A DNA stretch of 23,549 bases from Gammaproteobacteria bacterium (lineage in GTDB: Bacteria; Pseudomonadota; Gammaproteobacteria; DSM-16500): assembly GCA_021323555.1 (NCBI GenBank), contig JAJONP010000049.1:1-23549 (forward strand). The letters are read 5' to 3'. The notes beneath the pieces were generated by a model, which had not been told where the DNA came from, made no database searches, and saw only the letters and a list, made by a program, of their open reading frames with translations. Positions within the stretch are counted from its first letter, which is position 1. Each line of letters opens with the position of its first letter. Shown here piece by piece: positions 1-8,652 of the stretch. Both the position numbers and the translations under genes were made by a program.

Positions 1-78
1 CATAAGTTATTAATTATTATGAATGCCATGATTAAAAAGGGCGAACTATGGAGAGAAACAACTGCCTTTAAAATTTAA
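1..78 (+). mobile_element. C-terminal end of an IS110/IS1111-type transposase (cut by window edge)
   Basis: Reading frame 1 from base 1 gives 25 residues beginning HKLLIIMNAMIKKGELW and then a TAA stop at 76-78. This resembles the extreme C-terminus of IS110-family (DEDD/Transposase_20) transposases, which often end with a short helix of the type 'M(R/H)KLLxxLNAMxxxxxxW'. Only the tail is in the window, so whether the element is intact upstream cannot be judged. It lies on the side where nuoE would be expected, so the element probably helped separate nuoF from the rest of the nuo operon. The identification rests on about 20 residues of recalled family pattern. Confidence 0.5.
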
Positions 79-246
79 TTCTCAAGACAGTTGCTACACC
101 ACCGGCAGTGCCCGCATGGTTCGCTAGGCGGCAAAAGTCCTTCAGATAATGAGCGTGTCCAAGTAGTTAATTATCAGATGGATTTAGCCATTAGAAAATT
201 GAAAGGATGTCTATGAATCACACAAATATGGAATTGTTTACAATTT
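79..246 (+). other. Non-coding stretch after the transposase; possible second transposase scrap
   Basis: No credible complete gene lies here. Frame 1 stays open from 79 to a TGA at 214-216 and contains PHGSLGGKSPSD, which looks like the 'RPHxSLGGxTP' signature near the end of rve-type integrases (IS3/IS481 families). It has no start codon and the flanking residues do not fit well, so it may be a decayed fragment or chance. A 6-bp inverted repeat (AATTGT at 232-237, ACAATT at 240-245) directly follows the leftward ATPase gene but has no T-tract. Confidence 0.25.
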
Positions 247-1698
247 TTAAAATAGATTTTCTAATTCAATCACTTCATTTACAAGATCTTCTGACCAGGT
301 ATTTCTTTTTAAACCCTTGGTTGTAATCAACACAAGAAATAATTGTTTAGAGGTACCTGTTTTATTTTGAAATAGCTGCATTTTATTTTTTAAATGTGTT
401 GCATACGACTTATCAATGCTAAATTGTTTTGATGAATGCTTGATTTCACAAATAGAAATGGCATTATCATTTCTGTTTAACAGCAAATCTATTTGTGCCC
501 CTTGCGTGTTTTCTTTAGGGTTAGGTATATGCTTCCAACTACTCACTAAACATCCCGTATTATCTATTTGTAAGGCGTTTATAATTTTATGGACATGTTT
601 ATGGCATACTATTTCAAAAGCATAGCCTGACCAGCTATTCCAAGCTGGGCTTTTTGATAGAGTTAGCCAATATTGACTGTTTGTCGGTATTTTTCCAGTG
701 GTATTTTCAATCCAATTTAAATAAAACATCGTATATTCATCACTGATACGATAATAATGGTCTCGTCGTTTTTTGCCATACGGTAATACTCTATCAATAA
801 AACCGGCTGCTTCTAATTCGTTTAATCTATCTTTAAATCTTCCACCTGCTTTTCTTCCCACCGTTTTTAGTAATTGGCTAAATGAAATACCGTATCGAAA
901 TTTAGAAATAGCTTTTATGATGCGCAAGTTTATTTCGTATGCTTCAAACAGTGATTTAAATAATCGAGGAAATTCAGAATGTAAAACACCTTCTTTTGAA
1001 AAACATAAGTCATTGATATTCTGTGTGACAGATTTGTTTTTATTTAATTGGCTAAGATAAAAAGGTATACCGCCTATTATCATATATAAATCTAATACTT
1101 GCATTAAATTTAACTTCATATTCATAATTGTTTTAAGATATTTTTTTGTTTCGCTTAGCGTAAATGGATTAAGCTGAATAATTTCTGTAATGCGATTATG
1201 CAATCCACCTTTTGCATTGATAAGATTATCTAGTATCCATGATGCGGCTGATCCACTTACTATCAGTTTAACATTGTGCATTCTGCTCCACTGAGTATTC
1301 CAGAAATAATCAAGTTCTTGCAAAAAAAGAGATTTGCGTGTTGCAAGCCAAGGTAATTCATCAAAAAATAATATGATTTTTTTGTTTTCTGGTATTTTTC
1401 TTATTTCATAAGTTAATAGTTCAAAGGCTTGTCTCCAGTTGGATGGAACGGAAAAAATAAGATTGTGATGAAATGTTTTTTGGAACCCAGTGAAGAAATT
1501 TTTAAGTTGGTTTTTTAATCCCCCTTCTTTAATACCAGTGCATTCAAAATAAATTCCTTTGTTAAAAAAATATTGACTGATAAGATAAGTTTTTCCTACT
1601 CTTCTTCGCCCATAGATTGCAATGAATTCTGCTTTTTGGGAGGATAATACCCTATTAAATAACGTAATTTCTTTTTCACGCCCAACTATCTTTTTCAT
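247..1698 (-). CDS. AAA+ ATPase with C-terminal PD-(D/E)xK nuclease (PF01637 + DUF234 type)
   Basis: The protein is 483 aa from the chosen start. Visible parts are a Walker A GRRRVGKT (about residues 30-37), a Walker B ILFFDE (about 109-114), a sensor-like VSGSAASW (about 147-154), a winged-helix region around residues 270-330, and a C-terminal nuclease-like module. The module has a Glu in GYAFE (about 362), the Asp of GAQIDLLL (about 404) and the E-x-K of CEIK (about 418-420). This is the architecture of the 'archaeal ATPase' plus DUF234 family (MNS-clade STAND NTPases). That family is scattered widely, often in multiple copies, and has no settled function; mobile or toxin-like roles have been proposed. 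I chose ATG 1698 because TCCT at 1706-1709 (AGGA on this strand) gives proper ribosome spacing. The longer reading to 1746 would translate the promoter repeats. The gene opposes nuoF and sits where nuoE would be expected. Confidence 0.85.
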   Translation of the reverse strand: MKKIVGREKEITLFNRVLSSQKAEFIAIYGRRRVGKTYLISQYFFNKGIYFECTGIKEGGLKNQLKNFFTGFQKTFHHNLIFSVPSNWRQAFELLTYEIRKIPENKKIILFFDELPWLATRKSLFLQELDYFWNTQWSRMHNVKLIVSGSAASWILDNLINAKGGLHNRITEIIQLNPFTLSETKKYLKTIMNMKLNLMQVLDLYMIIGGIPFYLSQLNKNKSVTQNINDLCFSKEGVLHSEFPRLFKSLFEAYEINLRIIKAISKFRYGISFSQLLKTVGRKAGGRFKDRLNELEAAGFIDRVLPYGKKRRDHYYRISDEYTMFYLNWIENTTGKIPTNSQYWLTLSKSPAWNSWSGYAFEIVCHKHVHKIINALQIDNTGCLVSSWKHIPNPKENTQGAQIDLLLNRNDNAISICEIKHSSKQFSIDKSYATHLKNKMQLFQNKTGTSKQLFLVLITTKGLKRNTWSEDLVNEVIELENLF

Positions 1699-1711
1699 AT
1701 CATAGTCCTGT

Positions 1712-1834
1712 AGATATTGCCGCTTATAAATAATTATATCCGGCAATATCTATGAATGCAATTGACTTATTGCCGCTTATAGTGATGTTATAAGCGGCAA
1801 TATCTATTTTTTAGAAAGCGCTATTGCCGCTTAT
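1712..1834. repeat. Tandem palindromic repeat array (53-54 bp period)
   Basis: The motif TATTGCCGCTTATA occurs at 1715-1728 and 1768-1781, and its first 13 bases recur at 1822-1834, giving a spacing of 53 then 54 bases. Its exact reverse complement is at 1789-1802, making a 14-bp perfect stem with a 7-base loop. A partial reverse copy at 1741-1751 forms the matching palindrome of the first unit. The array is therefore two palindromic units plus a half unit. It covers the promoter and leader of the leftward ATPase gene and ends about 170 bases before nuoF. Confidence 0.85.
1733..1761 (-). promoter_or_regulatory. Promoter of the DUF234-type ATPase gene, bracketed by inverted repeats
   Basis: On the minus strand, TTGCAT (1761-1756) and a perfect TATAAT (1738-1733) are separated by exactly 17 bases. 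This places transcription start near 1726 and leaves a leader of about 28 bases before ATG 1698. The -10 box lies in the loop of an 11-bp perfect inverted repeat (1712-1722 with 1741-1751), a geometry expected of a repressor-controlled promoter. The operator role is inferred. Confidence 0.6.
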
Positions 1835-1970
1835 GGTTCAAGCAGTTAGAGTGGTTGTTAATTGCGCGAATTTATGGCTGTAAGGCGGAACATTCTGTGC
1901 TGTCGCAACAAAAGTATTTTTCAGGTATCCTAGCGCCCTTGACTCTATATGATATCCGGCACGCTGGGTA

Positions 1971-1976
1971 TATAAT
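1971..1976 (+). promoter_or_regulatory. Possible -10 box for nuoF
   Basis: A perfect TATAAT lies 28 bases upstream of the proposed GTG start of nuoF. No good -35 stands at 16-18 bases; TTGACT at 1939-1944 is too far away. Because nuoF is cut off from upstream nuo genes by oppositely oriented accessory DNA, it needs some nearby promoter, and this is the best candidate. Confidence 0.3.
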
Positions 1977-2004
1977 CAGCAAGAATCACCATGGGGTAAT
2001 CAGT

Positions 2005-3276
2005 GTGGCTAATGAAATTTGTTTTCGTACTTTGCATTTAGATCAGCCTTGGACGCTCGCAACGTATCAAAGCGCGGGTGGCTACGCACAGTGGAAAAAA
2101 ATTCTGGCAGAAAAAATCCCGCCCGCGCAGTTAGGGGATGCCCTCAAATTATCCGTTTTACGTGGTCGCGGCGGCGCGGGATTCCCAACAGGGTTGAAAT
2201 GGAGCTTTATTCGTCATGATTTGCCTGGGCAGAAATATGTTTTATGTAATGCAGATGAAGGTGAGCCTGGCACGTGTAAAGATCGTGATATTTTACGTTT
2301 CAACCCGCATCAGCTCATTGAAGGGATAGCTATTGGCGGTTACGTGATGGGTGCTACCGTAGGTTATAACTATATCCGAGGCGAATTTTGGGAACCTTAT
2401 CAGCGATTTGAATCAGCCCTGGCTGAAGCGCGTGCGGCGGGATTGATTGGTAAAAATATTTTAGGATCAGGGGTAGATTTTGAATTGTATTCGCATCGCG
2501 GCGCAGGTGCTTATATCTGCGGAGAAGAAACGGCATTGATGGAATCACTGGAAGGAAAAAAAGGCATGCCACGGTTTAAACCGCCTTTTCCTGCAGGGCG
2601 TGGATTATATGGTAAACCGACAACGATTAATAATGTCGAAACCTTCGCCTCTGTGCCTGTGATTTTAGAGAAAGGCGCTGAATGGTTTTTGAACCTGGGT
2701 AAACCTAATAATGGTGGCTGCAAAATTTTTAGTGTGACAGGTCATGTGAATAAACCAGGTAATTATGAAGTGCCTCTCGGAACGCCTTTTAAAGATTTAT
2801 TAGCGATGGCGGGTGGTGTGCGAACAGGGCATCGCTTGAAAGCCGTGATTCCTGGAGGCTCATCAATGCCTATATTGCCGGCGGATATTATGTTATCGCT
2901 GGATATGGATTTTGATTCTATTCAAAAAGCAGGATCGGGCTTAGGATCAGGGGCTGTGATTGTGATGGATGAAACGGTTTGCATGGTGCGTATGTTAGAG
3001 CGAATTTCCAAATTTTATATGGAAGAGTCGTGCGGTCAATGTACGCCTTGTCGTGAAGGCACCGGATGGTTGTATCGTCTAGTCCATCGTATTGTAGAGG
3101 GTCAAGGCACAATGGCGGATATTGAAACCTTGGGGCGTGTGGCGAAAAATATTGAAGGACGTACGATTTGTGCATTTGGTGAAGCAGCTGCCTGGCCTGT
3201 TGGTGGAATGTTGAAGCATTTTTATCATGAATTTGTTGAGCATGTGGAGCATGGGCATTGTCTGATAACAAAATAG
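2005..3276 (+). CDS. nuoF: NADH-quinone oxidoreductase subunit F (NADH-binding, FMN, Fe-S cluster N3)
   Basis: NuoF oxidises NADH and passes electrons through FMN to the Fe-S chain of complex I at the cytoplasmic tip of the enzyme. Conserved stretches are [13 protein letters not shown] (about residues 54-66), [10 protein letters not shown] (about 81-90), [16 protein letters not shown] (about 167-181) and the N3 ligands C343, C346, C349 and C389. GTG 2005 is preferred: the protein then starts at ANEICFRTL like other NuoF proteins, is 423 aa long (usual size), and has GGGG at 1993-1996 as ribosome site. The frame is open back to 1855, but those 50 extra residues do not resemble NuoF. The gene overlaps nuoG by 19 bases. 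NuoE, its usual upstream partner, is not adjacent. Confidence 0.95.
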   Translation: MANEICFRTLHLDQPWTLATYQSAGGYAQWKKILAEKIPPAQLGDALKLSVLRGRGGAGFPTGLKWSFIRHDLPGQKYVLCNADEGEPGTCKDRDILRFNPHQLIEGIAIGGYVMGATVGYNYIRGEFWEPYQRFESALAEARAAGLIGKNILGSGVDFELYSHRGAGAYICGEETALMESLEGKKGMPRFKPPFPAGRGLYGKPTTINNVETFASVPVILEKGAEWFLNLGKPNNGGCKIFSVTGHVNKPGNYEVPLGTPFKDLLAMAGGVRTGHRLKAVIPGGSSMPILPADIMLSLDMDFDSIQKAGSGLGSGAVIVMDETVCMVRMLERISKFYMEESCGQCTPCREGTGWLYRLVHRIVEGQGTMADIETLGRVAKNIEGRTICAFGEAAAWPVGGMLKHFYHEFVEHVEHGHCLITK

Positions 3277-5651
3277 AAGATATTAAAATTACGATTGATG
3301 GCCGCGAGTTGCAAGTCCAGCCGAATACAATGGTGATCCAGGCAGCAGATGCGGCAGGTATTTACATTCCGCGTTTTTGTTATCACAAGCATTTATCTGT
3401 TGCAGCGAATTGCCGTATGTGCCTGGTTGAAATGGAAAAATCCCCTAAAGCAGTGCCTGCGTGCGCGACACCTGTCATGCCAGGTATGACTATATTGACT
3501 CGTTCACCTAAAGCGCTGGCAGCACAAAAAGCTGTGATGGAATTTTTATTAATTAATCATCCTTTGGATTGCCCTATCTGCGATCAAGGGGGTGAATGTG
3601 AATTACAAGATTTAAGTATGGGGTATGGCGCTGCGGATTCGTATTTTACATTTGGTAAGCGTGCGGTGGCGGACCAAGACATTGGTCCCTTGATTGCAAC
3701 AGAGATGACGCGTTGTATTCAATGCACTCGCTGTGTGCGTTTTGGTGATGAAGTGGCAGGGCTGCGTGAGTTGGGCGCGGTGGGACGTGGTGAAGAGATG
3801 GAAATCAGCACGTATGTGAGTCATGCCATTCGATCGGAGGTATCGGGTAATATTATTGATCTTTGTCCAGTGGGTGCTTTAACCTCAAAACCTTTTCGCT
3901 TTACAGCAAGGGCGTGGGAGTTACAACAATATCCTGCGATTGCTCCACATGATTGCCTAGGCACGCATATTAATGTACATACGCGTTCTGGAAAAGTCAT
4001 GCGTGTCGTGCCGCGTGAAAATGATCGTATTAATTCGACATGGATTGCAGATCGTGAACGATATAGTTATTTAGCATTAGATCACGAAGATCGCATTGGG
4101 CAGCCACGTATTCGTGTGGATGGTCAGTGGCAAGAGACTGACTGGCAGACAGCATTGGAATATGCGGTAGAAAGTTTGCAGAAAGTGATCGCAGCACAAA
4201 GCGCGGAGCAAATTGGTGTTTTGGCATCACCGAATGCTACCACCGAAGAGCTTTTTATTTTGCAAAAATTATTTCGGCAATTGGGTACATCAGCTATTGA
4301 TCATCGCTTGCGTCAAGTGGATTTTCGAGATCAAGATGCTTTACCACTCTTTCCAGGCTGGGAAGGTTCTATAGCCGATTTAGAAAACCATAAAGCGATT
4401 TTATTAGTCGGATCAAATTTGCAAAAAGAGCAGCCACTTGTAGCATTGCGTGTGCGTCAATCAACATTAAAGGGCGGAACAGTTTGTGCTGTGAATATGA
4501 TGGATTATGATTTTAATTTTAAACTCACATCAAAAAAAATAGCTGCGCCGCAGGATTTTGTATTAGCGTTAGCGGGGATCGCGAAAGCATTAGTGCCTGA
4601 TAAAGTTGAATTAGCGGATATTCAACTGACAGAACAAGACCACGTGATCGCTGAACAGTTACGTTCGACAAATAAATCTTGCATTTTAATCGGCGCGCTT
4701 GCGTTGAATCATCCACAGGCATCTTTTATACGCTGGTTAACAGAATGTATTGCATCAGCCACAGACAGTACAGTCGCTGTCTTAACAGAAGGAAGTAATG
4801 CTGCAGGGGCATGGCTTGCAGGTGCAGTGCCTCATCGAACGGCTTCAGGTAAAAGTGTAGAAAAAATAGGGCTAAATGCAAAAACCATGTGGGAGCAAGT
4901 GCGTCAAGCTTATGTACTACTCAATATAGAACCTGAATTAGATTGTGCAAACCCAGTTGCAGCCAAGCGTGCATTAGCCGAAGCCCAATGTGTTATTTCT
5001 TTGTCTGCTTTTAAGAATCCTGTTATCGAACAGTATGCAGACGTAATTTTACCGATTGCGGCTTTTACAGAAACAGCAGGTACATGGGTGAATGTCACAG
5101 GTGAATGGCAGAGTTTTAAAGGCGTTGCAAATGCGTATGGTAACGCGCGTCCTGGGTGGAAAGTATTGCGTGTGTTAGCCAATTTACTGGATTTACCTGG
5201 GTTTGAATACAATTCATCTGAAGAAATATTGCAAGAATTACAGTTATTAGAGAGGGCGCTAACTATGCCGCCATTGCGAGGCCGCGAAGCGCTTGGCCGT
5301 GGCAATCCAGCTTTTACGGTAATAGAAAAAAATAGTGATATTAAATATACACGCATTGGCGAAATTCCTATTTACGCAGGAGATAGTTTGGTACGCCGTT
5401 CTTATGCATTACAAGAAGCACAAGCTATTATTGAAGGCGAGCTTGCCGCCATCCATATTAATTCACATACTGCCTTAGAATTACAAGTTGAGCCTACTCA
5501 AATAGTGACAGTGAAACAGGCTGATTGTTCGCTGCAATTACCCATCAAAATAGATGAGCGAGTGCCGATGAATGCTGTATTTATTCCGGGTGGAATCACA
5601 GCGACAGCAAGTATGGGTGAATTGTTTGGTGAGGTTAAAATAACAAAATAG
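3258..5651 (+). CDS. nuoG: NADH-quinone oxidoreductase subunit G (multi-Fe-S electron-transfer subunit)
   Basis: NuoG carries electrons from NuoE/F towards NuoI and NuoB. The 797-aa protein has the ferredoxin-like N-terminus with N1b ligands C41, C52, C55 and C69. The His-Cys motif of N5 follows (H101, C105, C108, C114), then the N4 set C153, C156, C159 and C203, and then a molybdopterin-oxidoreductase-like domain that binds no cofactor in complex I. The extra CxxCxxxC set of the N7 cluster found in some bacteria is not present: only one Cys (HDCLGT) occurs where it would lie. Initiation is at TTG 3258, inside the end of nuoF, with GGAG at 3246-3249 upstream; no ATG or GTG is available in frame nearby. 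The protein ends next to nuoH. Confidence 0.95.
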   Translation: MSDNKIEDIKITIDGRELQVQPNTMVIQAADAAGIYIPRFCYHKHLSVAANCRMCLVEMEKSPKAVPACATPVMPGMTILTRSPKALAAQKAVMEFLLINHPLDCPICDQGGECELQDLSMGYGAADSYFTFGKRAVADQDIGPLIATEMTRCIQCTRCVRFGDEVAGLRELGAVGRGEEMEISTYVSHAIRSEVSGNIIDLCPVGALTSKPFRFTARAWELQQYPAIAPHDCLGTHINVHTRSGKVMRVVPRENDRINSTWIADRERYSYLALDHEDRIGQPRIRVDGQWQETDWQTALEYAVESLQKVIAAQSAEQIGVLASPNATTEELFILQKLFRQLGTSAIDHRLRQVDFRDQDALPLFPGWEGSIADLENHKAILLVGSNLQKEQPLVALRVRQSTLKGGTVCAVNMMDYDFNFKLTSKKIAAPQDFVLALAGIAKALVPDKVELADIQLTEQDHVIAEQLRSTNKSCILIGALALNHPQASFIRWLTECIASATDSTVAVLTEGSNAAGAWLAGAVPHRTASGKSVEKIGLNAKTMWEQVRQAYVLLNIEPELDCANPVAAKRALAEAQCVISLSAFKNPVIEQYADVILPIAAFTETAGTWVNVTGEWQSFKGVANAYGNARPGWKVLRVLANLLDLPGFEYNSSEEILQELQLLERALTMPPLRGREALGRGNPAFTVIEKNSDIKYTRIGEIPIYAGDSLVRRSYALQEAQAIIEGELAAIHINSHTALELQVEPTQIVTVKQADCSLQLPIKIDERVPMNAVFIPGGITATASMGELFGEVKITK

Positions 5652-5660
5652 GTTAGAAAT

Positions 5661-6689
5661 ATGGAAGAATTATTATTAATTGCGTGGATTGTCGTAAAAA
5701 TTATTGCGATTGTTCTCGTATTGTTATTGTCTGTTGCGTACCTCACTTTTTTTGAACGTAAAGTGATTGGTTATATGCAATCACGTGTTGGGCCTAATCG
5801 CATAGGGCCTTTGGGCTTATTGCAACCCATTGCAGATGTCATCAAATTATTAAATAAAGAAATTATTTTTCCAGAAGCCTCTAATAAATATTTATTCGTG
5901 ATTGCGCCTATTATTAGTTTAGGCACCTCGTTGGCTGCATGGGCTGTGATTCCTTTTGATAAAACAATCGTATTAGCCAATATCAATGCAGGTGTTTTAT
6001 TTGTATTGACGCTTTCATCCCTAGGGGTGTATGGCATTTTAATGGCGGGTTGGGCTTCTAATTCGAAATATGCCATGTTTGGTGCATTACGTGCGGCGGC
6101 GCAATCTATCTCGTATGAAATTGCGATGGGGTTTGCCTTGGTCGGTGTTATGATGGCAGCAGGTTCACTCAATCTTGAGACGATTGTGCAAGCCCAGGCA
6201 GGTGGCTTATGGCATTGGTATTGGTTACCTTTATTTCCTTTATTTATTGTCTATTGGATAGCGGGTATTGCTGAAACAAACCGCGCGCCTTTTGATGTGG
6301 CGGAAGGTGAATCTGAATTGGTGGCAGGGTTTCATGTAGAATATTCAGGCATGATGTTTGCCTTATTTTTCTTGGCTGAATATGCCAATATGATATTAAT
6401 ATCTGCGTTAATCACGGTGATGTTTTTAGGTGGGTGGTTATCGCCTTTTCAAGGTATACCTTATCTTGAAGCCTTATTTTCATTTGTACCTGGAATGGGT
6501 TGGTTTCTGTTAAAATTAAGTCTTTTCGTATTTTGTTACTTATGGTTTAGAGCGACTTTCCCACGCTATCGTTATGATCAAATTATGCGGTTAGGGTGGA
6601 AAGTGTTGTTGCCTGTGACGATTGTGTGGATTGGTGTCATTGCATTCGCAGTCCATTTTAATATAGCGCCTTGGTTTGTAGAGGTATAA
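5661..6689 (+). CDS. nuoH: NADH-quinone oxidoreductase subunit H (membrane, quinone-site subunit)
   Basis: NuoH is the membrane subunit that joins the peripheral and membrane arms and helps form the quinone chamber. The 342-aa protein shows about eight hydrophobic segments and the family signatures [20 protein letters not shown] near the N-terminus and the [20 protein letters not shown] loop, which carries the conserved acidic residues of the quinone channel. It starts at ATG 5661, nine bases after the nuoG stop, and ends one base before nuoI, as expected for a single transcript. Confidence 0.96.
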   Translation: MEELLLIAWIVVKIIAIVLVLLLSVAYLTFFERKVIGYMQSRVGPNRIGPLGLLQPIADVIKLLNKEIIFPEASNKYLFVIAPIISLGTSLAAWAVIPFDKTIVLANINAGVLFVLTLSSLGVYGILMAGWASNSKYAMFGALRAAAQSISYEIAMGFALVGVMMAAGSLNLETIVQAQAGGLWHWYWLPLFPLFIVYWIAGIAETNRAPFDVAEGESELVAGFHVEYSGMMFALFFLAEYANMILISALITVMFLGGWLSPFQGIPYLEALFSFVPGMGWFLLKLSLFVFCYLWFRATFPRYRYDQIMRLGWKVLLPVTIVWIGVIAFAVHFNIAPWFVEV

Positions 6690-6690
6690 G

Positions 6691-7182
6691 ATGCGGCGTT
6701 TAATGAGATATTATCTTAAAATTTTTTCTTTTTGGGATTTAATCAAAGGATTAAAGCTGACAGGCCGTTATTTTTTTAAACGCAAAGTGACAGTGCAATA
6801 TCCCGAAGAGAAAACACCGATGTCACCTCGTTTTCGCGGAATACATGCGTTAAGACGTTATCCGAACGGAGAAGAACGGTGTATTGCGTGCAAATTATGC
6901 GAAGCGGTATGCCCTGCGCTTGCGATTACGATTGAAGCAGAACCGCGAGAAGATGGTTCACGGCGCACAACGCTCTATGAAATTGATTTATTTAAATGTG
7001 TTTATTGTGGTTTATGTGAAGAGGCATGTCCTGTGGATGCTATTGTTTTAACACGGAATCATGATTATCACTTCGAGAATCGCGTTGAAAAAACTTTAAC
7101 GAAAGATAAATTATTATTTATTGGCGATAAATACGAAGCGCAAATTGCGGCAGATCGTGAAGAAGATAAAGGGTTTAGATGA
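6691..7182 (+). CDS. nuoI: NADH-quinone oxidoreductase subunit I (2x[4Fe-4S], N6a/N6b)
   Basis: NuoI relays electrons to NuoB and the quinone site. The 163-aa protein has two classic 4Fe-4S motifs: [12 protein letters not shown] (C64, C67, C70, C74) and [12 protein letters not shown] (C103, C106, C109, C113). ATG 6691 has GAGG about six bases upstream and lies one base after nuoH; ATG 6703 is a less likely alternative. The C-terminus reads EEDKGFR. Its last codons and stop belong to a 21-bp sequence that reappears at the start of nuoJ on the far side of an inserted cassette. The ancestral arrangement was probably nuoI directly overlapping nuoJ. Confidence 0.96.
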   Translation: MRRLMRYYLKIFSFWDLIKGLKLTGRYFFKRKVTVQYPEEKTPMSPRFRGIHALRRYPNGEERCIACKLCEAVCPALAITIEAEPREDGSRRTTLYEIDLFKCVYCGLCEEACPVDAIVLTRNHDYHFENRVEKTLTKDKLLFIGDKYEAQIAADREEDKGFR

Positions 7183-7188
7183 TGACAG
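7168..7188 (+). repeat. Left copy of 21-bp direct repeat flanking the zeta-toxin cassette
   Basis: This 21-base stretch spans the nuoI stop codon and the remains of a nuoJ-like start (ATGATGACAG at 7179-7188). It matches 8024-8044 at 19 of 21 positions; the differences are at bases 6 and 11 of the repeat. The copies are 856 bases apart and bracket the two accessory genes. Confidence 0.85.
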
Positions 7189-7197
7189 CAAAAAGTT

Positions 7198-7226
7198 TTA
7201 GAAATAATAATTATTTTGCTTATAAT
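7198..7226 (+). promoter_or_regulatory. Probable promoter of the zeta-toxin cassette
   Basis: A perfect TATAAT at 7221-7226 follows a weak -35 (TTAGAA, 7198-7203) at 17 bases. It lies inside the inserted segment, 19 bases before the ATG of the kinase gene, which also has AGGA eight bases upstream. The cassette can thus be transcribed independently of nuo. Confidence 0.5.
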
Positions 7227-7245
7227 AGCTTCATAGGACAATAAA

Positions 7246-7827
7246 ATGCCGCATTTAATAGTCATTGCAGGTTCAAATGGGTCAGGTAAGACAACCGCAG
7301 CTCCTGCTTTGTTACAAGATGCATTGCAAGTGGACGATTTTGTGAATGCAGACGTGATTGCTCAAGGGCTGTGTGCTTTTCAACCGGAGAAAGCTGCCAT
7401 TCAAGCAGGTCGCATCATGCTAAAACGAATATATTCTCTTGCAGAACAAAAAGCTAATTTTGCATTTGAAACTACTCTTGCAAGTCGGACATTCTCAACA
7501 TGGATACCGCAATTAAAAAGACAAGGTTATAAATTTCATCTCATTTTTTTATGGTTAAAAAATGAGAAACTTTCTGTTTTTCGCGTTAAAGAACGTGTCA
7601 AAAATGGCGGTCATTCAGTTCCTGAAAAAACAATTAAACGTCGTTATATTGCTGGATTAAGAAATTTTTTTAATTTGTATAGGCCATTAACTGATTCATG
7701 GCAATTCTATGATAACTCAAATGTTAATCACCTTTCTCTTATCGCTTCTGAAGTGGATTGTAATGATTTGATTATTGAAAATAGAGAGATATGGATACAA
7801 CTTGTGGAGGCTTATGCGAATGCCTGA
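7246..7827 (+). CDS. Zeta-toxin/PezT-like P-loop kinase
   Basis: This 193-aa cytoplasmic P-loop protein has Walker A GSNGSGKTT (residues 9-17), NADVIAQG (about 34-41) with the acidic residue usual for catalysis, a FETTLAS strand-turn (about 74-80) and an arginine-rich lid-like region (KTIKRRYIAGLRNF, about 128-141). The layout matches the zeta-toxin family, whose best-known members phosphorylate UDP-N-acetylglucosamine and block cell-wall synthesis. Many short relatives of about 190 aa have no proven substrate. The gene has its own promoter and ribosome site and overlaps the following small gene by eight bases (ATGCCTGA). The pair separates nuoI from nuoJ. Assignment to the family is good; action as a toxin is inferred. 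Confidence 0.8.
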   Translation: MPHLIVIAGSNGSGKTTAAPALLQDALQVDDFVNADVIAQGLCAFQPEKAAIQAGRIMLKRIYSLAEQKANFAFETTLASRTFSTWIPQLKRQGYKFHLIFLWLKNEKLSVFRVKERVKNGGHSVPEKTIKRRYIAGLRNFFNLYRPLTDSWQFYDNSNVNHLSLIASEVDCNDLIIENREIWIQLVEAYANA

Positions 7828-8038
7828 TAAATCTGATTTATGTAATGATAAAATTACAAAAATTCTTAACGATCCAAAGAAAATGAAACAAATTATTCAA
7901 GACGGAATCACAGCAGCTCTCATCAAGCATAAACAGGCAGGGAATCCTGTCTGTGAATGGCGTGATAATAAAATTGTTTGGATTCCTCCAGATCAAATAT
8001 TAGTTGAAATACAAAATGAGAGCAAAGGATTTAAATGA
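7820..8038 (+). CDS. Small partner protein of the zeta-like kinase (putative antitoxin)
   Basis: The protein has 72 aa when started at ATG 7820, which has GGAGG at 7806-7810 and overlaps the kinase stop; the frame also offers an earlier ATG at 7775 with no clear ribosome site. The body contains ITAALIKHKQAGNPVCEW followed by RDNKIVWIPPDQI. I associate this small-protein pattern with genes next to zeta-like kinases, but I do not know a described structure. Tight coupling and the toxin-then-partner order suggest an antitoxin or accessory subunit. The last residues SKGFK mimic DKGFR, the NuoI C-terminus, because they lie in the right copy of the 21-bp repeat. The stop overlaps nuoJ by four bases. 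Confidence 0.6.
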   Translation: MPDKSDLCNDKITKILNDPKKMKQIIQDGITAALIKHKQAGNPVCEWRDNKIVWIPPDQILVEIQNESKGFK

Positions 8039-8044
8039 TGACAG
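8024..8044 (+). repeat. Right copy of 21-bp direct repeat flanking the zeta-toxin cassette
   Basis: It matches 7168-7188 at 19 of 21 positions. This copy encodes the last four residues and stop of the small partner gene and the first codons of nuoJ, so the translational coupling once made by nuoI is now made by the partner gene. Confidence 0.85.
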
Positions 8045-8652
8045 TCGTACAAATTATTTTTTATGTCTTTTCTAGTATAGCGATTTTTTCAAGCGTGTTA
8101 GTGGTTGCGTCTCGTAATCCTGTGCGTAGTGTGCTTTCGTTGGTTTTAACTTTCTTTGCGATGGCAGGTGTTTGGTTGCTTTTACAGGCAGAATTTTTAG
8201 CATTGATTTTAGTATTAGTGTATGTCGGCGCTGTGATGACATTATTCTTGTTTGTCGTCATGATGCTGCGTGTGAATGTCGTCAGTTTGCGCGCGGGTTT
8301 TGTGCGTTATTTACCTTGGGTGGTTTTATTAATAGGCATGATGATTGGATTAATGATCTTGGCTGTGGAAAAATTTAGGTTGCCTCGCACGCCTCCGTCT
8401 GAAGCATCGCATTTTAATAATATAGCGGATTTAGGAATGGTGCTGTATACCGACTATGCTTATCCTTTTGAAATTGCGGCGGTATTATTACTCACAGCGA
8501 TTGTAGCAGCGATTGGCTTAACGCATCGCAAATCTCTCAGGCGAAAAACACAAGAAGTGAGTCGACAAATGGCGATAAGGCGTAAAGATCGCGTAACACT
8601 GATTAATGTGCCATCCGAAAAGAAAATATATTCATCTGGAGGGGAGCAATAA
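8035..8652 (+). CDS. nuoJ: NADH-quinone oxidoreductase subunit J
   Basis: NuoJ is a membrane subunit of complex I; its third helix takes part in coupling conformational change to proton transfer. The 205-aa protein has five hydrophobic segments and the conserved [20 protein letters not shown] stretch, followed by a charged C-terminal tail of about 45 residues ([11 protein letters not shown] onward). Two adjacent ATG codons (8035, 8038) are possible starts. The first overlaps the stop of the small partner gene by four bases. Its stop shares one base with the nuoK start. Confidence 0.93.
   Translation: MMTVVQIIFYVFSSIAIFSSVLVVASRNPVRSVLSLVLTFFAMAGVWLLLQAEFLALILVLVYVGAVMTLFLFVVMMLRVNVVSLRAGFVRYLPWVVLLIGMMIGLMILAVEKFRLPRTPPSEASHFNNIADLGMVLYTDYAYPFEIAAVLLLTAIVAAIGLTHRKSLRRKTQEVSRQMAIRRKDRVTLINVPSEKKIYSSGGEQ

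Noticed and set aside
79..216. Open frame containing PHGSLGGKSPSD, like the end of an rve-type integrase
   Set aside because: It has no start, is only about 45 codons, follows a different transposase tail in the same frame, and the residues before the motif (RQC) break the expected pattern. It is kept only as a low-confidence note.
232..245. AATTGT/ACAATT inverted repeat as terminator of the leftward ATPase gene
   Set aside because: The stem is six A/T-rich pairs and there is no T-run after it on the minus strand.
1699..1746. Longer start of the DUF234-type ATPase
   Set aside because: It would translate the palindromic repeat and lie upstream of the predicted transcription start; ATG 1698 has a well-placed AGGA.
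1855..2004. N-terminal extension of NuoF
   Set aside because: The residues do not resemble NuoF, and a GTG with a ribosome site at 2005 gives the standard N-terminus and length.
4910..5356. 148-aa leftward open frame inside nuoG
   Set aside because: It is antisense to a conserved gene, has no recognisable domain and no ribosome site; it is a shadow frame.
5771..6172. 133-aa leftward open frame inside nuoH
   Set aside because: It is a shadow of the nuoH codons, with no independent coding signs.
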